The notes beneath the pieces are model-generated. The model was not told the origin of the DNA. It saw nothing but the letters and a program-made list of their open reading frames with translations, and did no database searches. Source: Gemmatimonadota bacterium (GTDB lineage Bacteria; Gemmatimonadota; Gemmatimonadetes; Gemmatimonadales; GWC2-71-9). From it: a stretch of 11,910 bases of DNA. A program made the translations under genes and the position numbers. Shown here piece by piece: positions 1 to 6,743 of this stretch; position 1 is the stretch's first letter; every line of letters begins with the position of its first letter. The stretch covers positions 1-11,910 of the forward strand of contig QHUE01000041.1 in NCBI GenBank assembly GCA_003221825.1, given 5' to 3'.

Positions 1-1494
1 GCGGTCGAAGAACGCGACCTCCTTGGGATGCGCCGCGTCGGTCCAGTCGAAAATCGAGACGCCGCCCTGATACCACGACTGCGCCATGATGTCGCGCCCC
101 GGGATCGGAATCAGTGAGCCGTTGTGCGCGACGCAGTTCTCGTTCGCCGTCTGCGGCGCCAGCATCTTGTAATAGCTCTGGAACGTCATCCGCCCATCGG
201 CGAGGGTGAAGATCGCATCGGCACCCCACTGGGGCTTGTCGAAGTCGCGGCACTTGGGCTGCCCGCCGCCGCCCCACTCGTCCGAGAAGAGCAGCTTGGT
301 GCCGTCGTTGTTGAACGTCGCGGAGTGCCAGTAGGAGAAGTTCGAGTCGGCCACCGCGCCGATGCGGCGCGGATGCGCCGGGTCGCGAATGTCCAGGAGC
401 AGCCCGTAGCCGCCGCACGCCCCGCCCGCCAGCCCGATGGCCGGAAAGACCGTGATATCATGGCACTGGTTCGGCCCGGTCCGCTGCCGGTTGAGGTTGA
501 ACATCCGGTCGATGATGCCCTGAACGTTCCCGCGGAGATTCGCGCTGTCAGCGGTCGTCGCTGTTCCCGTGCCGCCCCGTGCCTTGACGAGGCTGTCGAG
601 CATCGGGGTCGTGAACCGCGGCCCGAGCACGCGCGGGAGGCCGAACAAGGTGACGGTAAATCCGCCGTGGGTCCGCGCAGAATCGGCCACGCGGTTCGCT
701 TCCACGATGTCCTGCTGCTCCTCGCCATGCTGGGGGGCCGGCGCAAGCGAATCGAAGATGCGCGGCGAGCTCACGATCGCGGCCGTCTGCGGCGCGGCAA
801 GCGGCACCTTGATGACTTCGATCCGGAACAGCGAGCTGTTCGGGTTCGAGTCGGGCGACTGCCGCACGCAGCCCGGCAGCTCGGTCGGCGAGCGCACCGG
901 TGCCGAGCCCGAGACGTAGACGTAGACGTTCGCCGAGTCGTTGGGATCGATCACGACGGTGTGCGTGTGCGAGCCACGGCAGGTCTGCACGTTGGCGATG
1001 TACTTCGGATTGGCGATGTCGCTGATGTCGAAGATGCGGATGCCGCGCAGCCGGGCCGCCGACACCGAGTCGTGCACGCCTGCGCCGCTGCAGTCGAGCC
1101 GGCCCCCGGTGCCCTCTCCGGAAACGAACAACAGATTCCGGAACACGGAGACGTCGCTCTGCGAGGCGGGGCAGTAATAGGCGGCCTTGAGCGTCGGATG
1201 CGCCGGCGTCGAGACGTCCCACACTTCGTACCCGTTGTAATTCCCCTGAATCACGAAGTTCCGGGAGAACGCGAGATCGGAGTTCGTCGAGCCGACGAAC
1301 TTCTCCGACGGGGGCGTGTTGTTGAGCAGCCGCAAGTTCCACGAAGCCGTGCCGGCGTCCTTCAAGCCCGCCTTGAGTCCCACGCGCGGATCGGGCGTGG
1401 GGATGACGCTGGACGTGATCACTCCACCCCTCGAGCCGCACGCGGTGAGGGACACGACGAGGGCAATGTTGACCAAGGCCTGAACCGATTTCAT
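1..1494 (-). CDS. LVIVD-repeat surface lipoprotein (3' end outside window)
   Basis: The minus strand is open from an ATG at 1494 to the window edge, giving 498 codons with no stop. The N-terminus is a lipoprotein signal with lipobox SLTAC (Cys19), so the product should be lipid-anchored in the cell envelope. At least four LVIVD-type units of the form G-hydrophobic-D-hydrophobic-D/x-P-hydrophobic are visible: about residues 88-106 (YEVWDVSTPAHP), 150-170 (IRIFDISDIANP), 364-383 (LLLDIRDPAHP) and 478-497 (VSIFDWTDAAHP). Such repeats build beta-propeller-like folds; their role is unknown. Histidines cluster at 176-178 (HTH) and eight or more cysteines lie in the mature part. The gene starts 8 bp after the DUF305 stop, and its ribosome site (AGGA) overlaps that stop, so the two are probably one operon with coupled translation. 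The family call is firm; the function is not known. Confidence 0.88.
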   Translation of the reverse strand, partial: MKSVQALVNIALVVSLTACGSRGGVITSSVIPTPDPRVGLKAGLKDAGTASWNLRLLNNTPPSEKFVGSTNSDLAFSRNFVIQGNYNGYEVWDVSTPAHPTLKAAYYCPASQSDVSVFRNLLFVSGEGTGGRLDCSGAGVHDSVSAARLRGIRIFDISDIANPKYIANVQTCRGSHTHTVVIDPNDSANVYVYVSGSAPVRSPTELPGCVRQSPDSNPNSSLFRIEVIKVPLAAPQTAAIVSSPRIFDSLAPAPQHGEEQQDIVEANRVADSARTHGGFTVTLFGLPRVLGPRFTTPMLDSLVKARGGTGTATTADSANLRGNVQGIIDRMFNLNRQRTGPNQCHDITVFPAIGLAGGACGGYGLLLDIRDPAHPRRIGAVADSNFSYWHSATFNNDGTKLLFSDEWGGGGQPKCRDFDKPQWGADAIFTLADGRMTFQSYYKMLAPQTANENCVAHNGSLIPIPGRDIMAQSWYQGGVSIFDWTDAAHPKEVAFFDR

Positions 1495-1502
1495 CGCGAA
1501 TC

Positions 1503-2129
1503 CTATTTGGGTGTGGTGGGGGCGAAGATGTCGTTGGCGAGCATCCGCTGCATCCGCTCGATCTCGGTCGTCTGATCGGCGAACACGCTGCTCGCCATCT
1601 TGTAGACCGGGTTCTCTTCGCCGGCGCCCGCGGCGAACAGCTGATTCACCATCGTGATCGCTCCCTCATGATGCTGGATCATCAGGCGCAGGAACAACGC
1701 ATCGAAATCCGGCCCGCGCGCCCGATCGAGCTGCGCCAGCTGCGCGGCGGTGAGCATCCCGGGCATCATGTGCGTGGAGTCCATCTCCGGCATCATCATG
1801 TGCTCGGGATCGGCGGGGGGGTGCGGCACGGCTTCGTGCCGGTCACTGAGCCAGCGCGACAGCAGCGCGATCTCGTCGGTCTGCGCGGCGACGATGCGCT
1901 CGCACAGCGTGCGCACGGACGGCCCGGCGCCGTGCGACGGCGCCCACCCCGCGATCAGGATCGCCTGCGCGTGATGGTAGATCATGCCCGACATGAACCG
2001 CACGTCCCCGGCGGTGTAGCCGCGGCGTGCGTTGTCGGGAGTAGTCGGGGGGGGAGGCGCCTGGGCCGTGGCCGTCGAGGTCCCTGCGACCAGGGCAACG
2101 CTGAGGAGCGAGGGGAGCAAGCGGGTCAT
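1503..2129 (-). CDS. Exported DUF305 protein with Met/His-rich loop
   Basis: The product is 208 aa from the ATG at 2129. A longer reading from 2165 would add 12 residues in front of a good signal peptide and would overlap the promoter, so I chose the shorter start. Residues 1-24 are a Sec signal ending ATAQA, so the protein is periplasmic or secreted. The DUF305 pattern is clear: a first helix pair with YHHAQAI (His52-His53) and a second with QHHEGAI (His153-His154), each followed by the family's helical segment with acidic residues. Between the halves lies a loop (about 109-125) with seven Met and two His. DUF305 proteins are ferritin-like helical bundles often found near copper or redox genes; the paired HH motifs are probable metal ligands. 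It is first in an operon with the LVIVD lipoprotein. The family is certain; copper binding is inference. Confidence 0.93.
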   Translation of the reverse strand: MTRLLPSLLSVALVAGTSTATAQAPPPPTTPDNARRGYTAGDVRFMSGMIYHHAQAILIAGWAPSHGAGPSVRTLCERIVAAQTDEIALLSRWLSDRHEAVPHPPADPEHMMMPEMDSTHMMPGMLTAAQLAQLDRARGPDFDALFLRLMIQHHEGAITMVNQLFAAGAGEENPVYKMASSVFADQTTEIERMQRMLANDIFAPTTPK

Positions 2130-2137
2130 GCTCTCGG

Positions 2138-2165
2138 ATTCTACCACGTCCGCCGATGACCGCAA
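2138..2165 (-). promoter_or_regulatory. Putative sigma70-type promoter for the DUF305-LVIVD operon
   Basis: On the minus strand, TTGCGG (2160-2165) is followed after 16 bp by TAGAAT (2138-2143), a 5/6 match to the -10 consensus. Transcription would start only a few bases before the ATG at 2129, so the leader would be very short. The -35 is weak (3/6). This is a by-eye match only. Confidence 0.4.
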
Positions 2166-2191
2166 CGTCAGCGTTTCGAAACGGCGTGCCC

Positions 2192-2220
2192 TTGCCGTCC
2201 GCTGGACCTGCCTCTATCGT
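2192..2220 (+). promoter_or_regulatory. Putative promoter for the cupin gene
   Basis: TTGCCG (2192-2197), a 17-bp spacer and TATCGT (2215-2220) match each sigma70 hexamer at 4 of 6 positions. The predicted start near 2227 leaves a leader of about 20 bases that holds the CGGAG ribosome site (2236-2240) ahead of the ATG at 2247. It lies back-to-back with the DUF305 promoter in a 117-bp divergent region. Confidence 0.4.
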
Positions 2221-2246
2221 CTCGCCCTCCCCTTACGGAGCCGTCC

Positions 2247-2702
2247 ATGCGCATCACCGCCGCTTTTCTTGTCTGTTGCGTCGTCGCCGTTCCCGCCGCT
2301 GCCCAGGTGCACTCGGCGGCGGCTGTAAAATGGGGTCCGGGCCCCGCCTTTCTGCCCGCTCACGCCCGCTTCGCGGTGCTCCAAGGCGATCCCGGCAGCT
2401 CCGGCGTTTACACCATCCGGCTCCGTTTCCCCGCCGGCTACGTCATTAAGCCGCATTTCCATCCCACCGATGAGGAGGTCACCGTCCTCTCCGGCACCTT
2501 CCTCGTGGGAATGGGCGACAGCATGAACATGCGTGGCGCCCAGCGGCTCACGGCCGGCGGCTTCATCACGGCTCCGAAAGATGCGCATCACTTCGCGGTC
2601 GCCCGCGCCGCCACGATCATTCAGATCCACGGCGAAGGGCCTTTTGCCATCACGTACGTGAAAGAGGCGGACGATCCGCGCAACGCGCCGGCCAAACCGT
2701 AG
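2247..2702 (+). CDS. Secreted single-domain cupin protein
   Basis: The product is 151 aa. Residues 1-19 are a Sec signal (hydrophobic core then VPAAA before Gln20), so the protein acts outside the cytoplasm. Cupin motif 1 is complete: Gly64, His70-x-His72, Glu76 and Gly83, with the standard spacing. Motif 2 is partly kept at 105-115 (GFITAPKDAHH), supplying His114 as the fourth ligand; the usual Gly of PxG is Asp112. The fold should bind one divalent metal. Cupins of this small secreted type include dioxygenases, isomerases and binding proteins, and nothing here picks a substrate. The ribosome site CGGAG lies 6 bases before the ATG. The next gene begins immediately after the stop and probably shares the transcript. 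Confidence 0.9.
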   Translation: MRITAAFLVCCVVAVPAAAQVHSAAAVKWGPGPAFLPAHARFAVLQGDPGSSGVYTIRLRFPAGYVIKPHFHPTDEEVTVLSGTFLVGMGDSMNMRGAQRLTAGGFITAPKDAHHFAVARAATIIQIHGEGPFAITYVKEADDPRNAPAKP

Positions 2703-2703
2703 G

Positions 2704-3165
2704 GTAGCAAGAACGGTCTCGGCCGGCGTTCTCGTCGTTGCCCTCGCGATCCCCGCGTGCCGCCGCGGCGCAATCGCCGATTCCGCGGCTGATCGCGCCG
2801 CGGTCGACGCCGCGCTCGAGCAGTACCGCAAGGCGTGGCTCCAGGGCGATTCGGCCATGGCGCTGCGGCAGCTCTCGGGCGACGTGCGCTTTCTGTTCCC
2901 CGGCGCTCGGGACTTGGATAGCGCCGCTGTTCACGCGCTCGTCATCGACGAGATGGCGAAGTACCGGATTCCGTCGCTCACGCTCACGCGTGCCGATTTC
3001 GTCGTCGCCGGCGATCATGCGGTTGACGTCGGCACCTACGACGAGATTCAGGCGCCCAAGACCGGCGCGCCCATCCACGGCACCGGTCGGTACATGACCG
3101 TCTGGCGGCGCGAGGCGGGCGGTTGGCGGATCTGGCGGTTCATGATCAACGAGCTTCCCAAGTAG
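2704..3165 (+). CDS. SnoaL/NTF2-like (DUF4440-type) lipoprotein, start codon unclear
   Basis: The frame ending with TAG at 3163-3165 encodes an NTF2-like fold. It has an opening helix (about 33-55, AALEQYRKAWLQGD), then strands ending in the typical VWRREAGGWRIWRF segment. Such domains are small cone-shaped pockets used as enzymes or ligand binders; the family alone does not give a reaction. The first ATG in frame (2857) would remove the opening helix. Reading upstream in the same frame gives a textbook lipoprotein signal, ARTVSAGVLVVALAIPAC, with lipobox Cys19, preceded at 2704 by GTA rather than GTG. No ATG, GTG or TTG occurs in this frame between the stop at 2659 and 2857. I therefore place the intended start at 2704, one base after the cupin stop, and suspect a point change or sequence error. 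A rare ATC start at 2674 is an alternative. Confidence 0.72.
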   Translation, partial: VARTVSAGVLVVALAIPACRRGAIADSAADRAAVDAALEQYRKAWLQGDSAMALRQLSGDVRFLFPGARDLDSAAVHALVIDEMAKYRIPSLTLTRADFVVAGDHAVDVGTYDEIQAPKTGAPIHGTGRYMTVWRREAGGWRIWRFMINELPK

Positions 3166-3182
3166 TTGCATTCTTTAACGCG

Positions 3183-3211
3183 TTTACAATGTGTTCCGAG
3201 TGCAATATTCA
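3183..3211 (+). promoter_or_regulatory. Putative promoter for the spondin-domain gene
   Basis: The gap after the SnoaL-like gene is clearly more AT-rich than its surroundings. TTTACA (3183-3188), a 17-bp spacer and TATTCA (3206-3211) give a 5/6 match at -35 and a 3/6 match at -10. A start near 3218 would leave a leader of about 36 bases carrying the ribosome site. The TACAAT overlapping the -35 is a competing -10 with no good partner. Confidence 0.3.
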
Positions 3212-3253
3212 TCTCGTCCCTGCGAGAACCCCTTCCGGGTAACGGAGACCGTC

Positions 3254-3973
3254 ATGCGCGCCCTACGACTTTCGAGCTTCTCGATCACCGCCATTGCTCT
3301 GGTCGGCGTCGTTGCCTGCGGCAAGAGCTCGTCTAAAAGCGCCGCACCCGCTGCGCCGCCCGCCGCCCCGTCGGCGATGCCGACGGCGCCCGCCGAGTAC
3401 ACCGTGATCATCAAGAGTACCTGGACCAAGGCGACGCACCCGTTCGAGTATCCGTCGGGGGCGCATTTCTCCGGCATGATCGGCGCGTCCCACAATGCGA
3501 GATACTCGATCTTCGCCGTGGGCCGCCGGCCGACGCCGGGGCTCGAGCGGCTGTCCGAGGAAGGGAAGCACTCGCCGCTCGACACGGAGATCCGTACCGC
3601 GATCGATCAGGGCAACGCGCTCATGCTGTTCGAGTCGGGCGGGCTCAAGAACTGGAAGGACTCGATGGTGGCGACGGTGCGCGTCGATCCGGCGCATCCG
3701 CTCGTCTCGGTCGTCAACATGGTGGCGCCGAGTCCCGACTGGTTCACGGGCGCGTCGAGCGTCGACCTCGTCGAGAACGGCGCCTGGGTCGCGCGCCGCA
3801 CCCTGACGCTCCCCGCTTATGACTCGGGCGGCGACGACGGCAAGACCTACAAGGCTCCCGACCGCGACACAAATCCGAAGAAACCGACCACGCGCGCCGC
3901 CACCCGGCACTTCGTGGTTAATGGCCGTGTGAAGCCCGTTGCGACGTTGACGTTCGTGCGGAAGGCCCGCTAG
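3254..3973 (+). CDS. Spondin_N-domain lipoprotein
   Basis: The product is 239 aa from the ATG at 3254, with GGAG 6 bases upstream. A GTG at 3191 in frame would add 21 residues before the signal and is rejected. Residues 1-22 form a lipoprotein signal (VGVVAC, Cys22). A Ser/Ala/Pro-rich linker (23-47) follows, then one domain to the end. That domain matches spondin_N: YTVIIKSTWT at the start, THPFEYPSGAHFSGMIGASHN (61-81), the hallmark HPLVSVVNMVAPSPDWF (148-164), PAYDSGGDDGKTY (187-199) and a final VATLTFVRK strand. In animal F-spondin and mindin this beta-sandwich binds matrix or cell-surface ligands through a metal-dependent site; bacterial copies are uncharacterised. An envelope adhesion or ligand-binding role is inference. 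It converges on the DUF1111 gene with 3 bp between the stops. Confidence 0.9.
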   Translation: MRALRLSSFSITAIALVGVVACGKSSSKSAAPAAPPAAPSAMPTAPAEYTVIIKSTWTKATHPFEYPSGAHFSGMIGASHNARYSIFAVGRRPTPGLERLSEEGKHSPLDTEIRTAIDQGNALMLFESGGLKNWKDSMVATVRVDPAHPLVSVVNMVAPSPDWFTGASSVDLVENGAWVARRTLTLPAYDSGGDDGKTYKAPDRDTNPKKPTTRAATRHFVVNGRVKPVATLTFVRKAR

Positions 3974-3976
3974 CGC

Positions 3977-5218
3977 TTACAGGCTTCCCAGGAACTTCAA
4001 CAATGCGGCCCGCTCGAACGCCGTCAGGCGCACGAATCGATTGCGCGCGGCGAGTCCTTCGCCGTCGTGCAGGTCGATCGCCTGGCTGATCGTCGCCGCG
4101 CGGCCGTCATGCAGAAACGTCGTCGCGAACCGCAGCCCCATGAGCGGCTCCGTGCGGAACTCCGCCGGCTGCGCCTGGCCGAGACAGATGTCGGCCAGAT
4201 CCGGCCCCATGTCGTGCAACAGCAGATCCGTGAAGGCCGGCACGGCCTTGAATCGCAGCGCCCGAACCGGGTTGGGGCCCGTCACCAGCACCGGCGTGTG
4301 ACATGAGGCGCAGCCGATCCTGCTGAATACGAAGGCGCCGCGCGCGCCCAGGAGCCCGAGCAACGCACGGGGCGGGGGCGCGAGGAATCGCACGAACGCA
4401 TCCACCGCGTCCAGCTGCGCAAGGCTGATCTCCGGCTCTGGCAGCGGATCGATGCCGGGCGGCAGCGGCAGCCCGCCGATGGTCTGCTCGGTCTGATTCA
4501 GAGGATTCGTCACGCCCATCTCCATGACGAATGCGTCGGCATTGAACTCGCGCAGCGTCGCGGCCTGCGCCTTGCGCCCGAAGCGACCCAGCCGGCCATC
4601 GGCGGTCCGGTTCGGCCGGCCCGAGATGCCGTCGCCGTTGCGATCCAGCGGATCGGCGCGGGCGAGAATCTCCGCGTCGGGCACCGCGTCCAGCAATCCA
4701 AACCCGAACAGATCGGGCGTGGTGCGATGCCCGGAGTCGGTGGCCGCGGCGGGAATCGGCTCCGCGGTCAGCCCCGTGTACGCGCTAAACGCCGGCGTGA
4801 GCTGTTTCTGAATCACCTGGCCGCCGACCGCGGCGAGGTCGTCGCATTGTGTGGTCCCGCCATGAAACGCGGTGGCGTGCAGCTCGACGTCCTCACCGCC
4901 TTCCTCTATGCTCCCGCCGCCGCCCACGACCGGCTGCTCGTGGCAGGAGGCGCAGCTGACCGCGTTGAAGAGCGGGCCGAGCCCTGTCTCCGGTGTGAAT
5001 TCGGTCTGAAACATGGCGCGGCCGACCTCGAACTGGCGGCGCTGCGCCGTGGTGAGCAGCCGCAGCGCGTCGCCGAGCGACGCGGGAACGACCACCGACT
5101 GGGACAGGGGCGCCGGCGGATTGGCGGTCGGCGGCGCGGCGGTGGGCGCACTGGTATCGCAGGCGGCGACGCCGAGAAGCGTCGCAAATAGCAGCGTACT
5201 GCGGTTCACGCGAAGCAA
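3977..5218 (-). CDS. DUF1111 di-heme oxidoreductase lipoprotein
   Basis: The product is 413 aa with lipobox GVAAC (Cys20), so it should be lipid-anchored in the periplasm. Two c-type heme sites are present, CASCH at 89-93 and CASCH at 303-307. The family signature runs through the middle and end: HRTTPDLFGFGLLDAVPD (164-181), DRNGDGISGRPN (192-203), GRFGRKA (211-217), FNADAFVMEMGVTNP (225-239), LLHDMGPDLAD (333-343) and TFLHDGRA (367-374). These define the DUF1111/di-heme oxidoreductase group, which is often annotated 'thiol oxidoreductase' on weak grounds. The electron donor and substrate are unknown. The TTG start is set by a perfect AGGAGG five bases upstream; the in-frame GTG at 5209 is 14 bases away. 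The holoprotein needs a cytochrome c maturation system encoded elsewhere. Confidence 0.95.
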   Translation of the reverse strand: MLRVNRSTLLFATLLGVAACDTSAPTAAPPTANPPAPLSQSVVVPASLGDALRLLTTAQRRQFEVGRAMFQTEFTPETGLGPLFNAVSCASCHEQPVVGGGGSIEEGGEDVELHATAFHGGTTQCDDLAAVGGQVIQKQLTPAFSAYTGLTAEPIPAAATDSGHRTTPDLFGFGLLDAVPDAEILARADPLDRNGDGISGRPNRTADGRLGRFGRKAQAATLREFNADAFVMEMGVTNPLNQTEQTIGGLPLPPGIDPLPEPEISLAQLDAVDAFVRFLAPPPRALLGLLGARGAFVFSRIGCASCHTPVLVTGPNPVRALRFKAVPAFTDLLLHDMGPDLADICLGQAQPAEFRTEPLMGLRFATTFLHDGRAATISQAIDLHDGEGLAARNRFVRLTAFERAALLKFLGSL

Positions 5219-5223
5219 GCAGC

Positions 5224-5229
5224 CCTCCT
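5224..5229 (-). promoter_or_regulatory. AGGAGG ribosome binding site deciding a TTG start
   Basis: A full consensus Shine-Dalgarno sits 5 bases before the TTG at 5218 on the minus strand. It selects TTG over the GTG three codons downstream. Confidence 0.75.
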
Positions 5230-5335
5230 GGAGACGGATCGAGGGCGCGGGCGAGCATAGGCCGGCGAGCTCGGCGCGCGCAGGTCATATGGGCTTTGTT
5301 CGGGAAAACGTGCTTGATTAGTGGCTGGCCCAACC
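5230..5335. promoter_or_regulatory. Divergent intergenic region, promoters not resolved
   Basis: This gap separates the DUF1111 gene (minus) from the HExxH-protein gene (plus), so it should hold two promoters. The right half (about 5284-5325) is locally AT-richer. On the minus strand TATGCT (about 5255-5260) is a 4/6 match to a -10, with no good -35. On the plus strand I see no convincing hexamer pair. Confidence 0.3.
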
Positions 5336-5348
5336 GAGGGGGAATCGC

Positions 5349-6743
5349 GTGCTGCATGCTGCTTTCTGCCTGACACTGATCGTTCAAGGGCCGCCCGAAA
5401 CCACCACGCGCATGGTCACGGCGCACGACTGGGTCGTGCGCCTCGGCAAGGAGATGGGAGACTCGATCTGGCCCGGCTTTCGGCCGGACACGATTCCCGT
5501 GCTCTACGTCGTCCCCGGCCAGGGCACCTTGCTGCTCGGTTGGCGCGGCGACCTGCCGCAAGGCTTCCTGCCGATTACCGGCGTCGAGGGCGGCGGCTGG
5601 CAGTCGGTGGCCGACCGCGGCGCGGCGAGCACCGGCACGCAGCTCGCCGGCCGGGCAGCGGCGCAAGTCGTCGTCCACGATTCCCAGGGTGTGGCATCGC
5701 TCGTCGGTCTGACGACGCACGAGGCGTTTCACGTCTTCGCGGCGGCGTCAAAGCAGGAGGGCAACCGATTCGGCCAGAGCGAGAACTCATTCCTCGTGAC
5801 GAGCTATCCCGTATTCGATCCGCGGAACGAAGCGGGTATGGCGCTCGAGGGCCGGATCCTCGAGGCGGCGGAGCAGGCGCCCGGTCGGACCCGGCGCCGC
5901 ACGCTGGCTCGCCAGTTTCTCGCGGTCCGTGAATCGCGCCATCGGGCCCTCGGCGCCGAGCTGGCGGATTTCGAGCAGCTGGCGGAGCTGAATGAAGGAC
6001 TGGCCGAGTACACGCTGGTGCGCGCGGTGCAGCTTGCGGCGCGGCTGCGCGACTTCCCCGATCGCGTGGGCGCGTCGCGGTTGCAGACGGACAAACTGCA
6101 TGGGCTCCGTAAGCTCACCGACGACGTCACCCTGTCCATTCGCCTGCGCTATTACCTCACCGGCCCGGCCCTCGGCCTGCTGCTCGATGCGCTGGAGGGG
6201 CCGGCCTGGAAGACGCGTCTCGTCGCGCAGAACCTCACGGTCCAGGACGCGCTGGCGGACGCGGTCGGCTACCGCTCCCAGGAGCTCGCGTTGCGCCGCC
6301 AGGCGGAATCGACGTTCGTGATCGCGAAACTGCGCACCGCAGCCGATTCGGGCGTCGCCGGGCTGCGCGCGTTCCGCAAAGCGCAGGTGGACAGCCTGCT
6401 CAACGCACCGGGCGTCCAGCTCGTCGTCACCGTCACGGGCCGCTACCTCGGCCTCTGCGGCATCGATCCGCAGAATCTCCTGCAAGTCGAGCCCGGTGTG
6501 CTGCTCCATACGCGCTGGCTGCAGGCCTGCGCGGGGGATTTCCAGGCGACGTTCAACACGCCGGTCGTGCAGGACCGTACGGCGCAGACGCTGCGCGCCG
6601 TCGTCGGTGCCGACTCGACCGTGAAGGTCACCACCGGCGCGCAGGGCGAGGTACGCATCGAGTCCCCCCTCGTCTCGCTCCGCGCCGGCAATGCCGACGT
6701 CTCTCGCGATGGCAGGGTGTTGACGGTTAAGATCAAGAACTAG
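5349..6743 (+). CDS. Exported gluzincin-like metallopeptidase candidate (HEAFH / NEGLAEY)
   Basis: The product is 464 aa from a GTG at 5349, with a purine-rich ribosome site (GAGGGGGAA) just upstream; the ATG at 5356 is out of frame. A short hydrophobic N-terminus (residues 2-13) looks like a signal peptide, though its n-region lacks basic residues. HEAFH at 124-128 fits the HExxH zinc motif, and NEGLAEY at 215-221 fits the third-ligand helix of gluzincin peptidases (Glu216 or Glu220). The segment between is mostly helical. From about 350 to the end the sequence turns beta-rich, like an accessory domain, and holds two cysteines (370, 394). Peptidase activity and zinc binding are inferred from motif geometry; I do not recognise a named family. 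The stop overlaps the methyltransferase start by one base, implying one transcript. Confidence 0.75.
   Translation: MLHAAFCLTLIVQGPPETTTRMVTAHDWVVRLGKEMGDSIWPGFRPDTIPVLYVVPGQGTLLLGWRGDLPQGFLPITGVEGGGWQSVADRGAASTGTQLAGRAAAQVVVHDSQGVASLVGLTTHEAFHVFAAASKQEGNRFGQSENSFLVTSYPVFDPRNEAGMALEGRILEAAEQAPGRTRRRTLARQFLAVRESRHRALGAELADFEQLAELNEGLAEYTLVRAVQLAARLRDFPDRVGASRLQTDKLHGLRKLTDDVTLSIRLRYYLTGPALGLLLDALEGPAWKTRLVAQNLTVQDALADAVGYRSQELALRRQAESTFVIAKLRTAADSGVAGLRAFRKAQVDSLLNAPGVQLVVTVTGRYLGLCGIDPQNLLQVEPGVLLHTRWLQACAGDFQATFNTPVVQDRTAQTLRAVVGADSTVKVTTGAQGEVRIESPLVSLRAGNADVSRDGRVLTVKIKN

Noticed and set aside
124..1575. Long plus-strand open frame (483 codons) opposite the LVIVD gene
   Set aside because: It is Arg/His/Val-rich, has no recognisable domain, and is antisense to a gene with signal peptide and repeats; it is a high-GC shadow.
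2857..3165. ATG 2857 as true start of the SnoaL-like gene
   Set aside because: It would delete the first helix of the fold and ignore a complete lipoprotein signal in the same frame.
4893..5732. Minus-strand open frame (279 codons) spanning the intergenic region
   Set aside because: It overlaps the DUF1111 gene in another frame and the opposite strand of the HExxH gene; no signal or domain.
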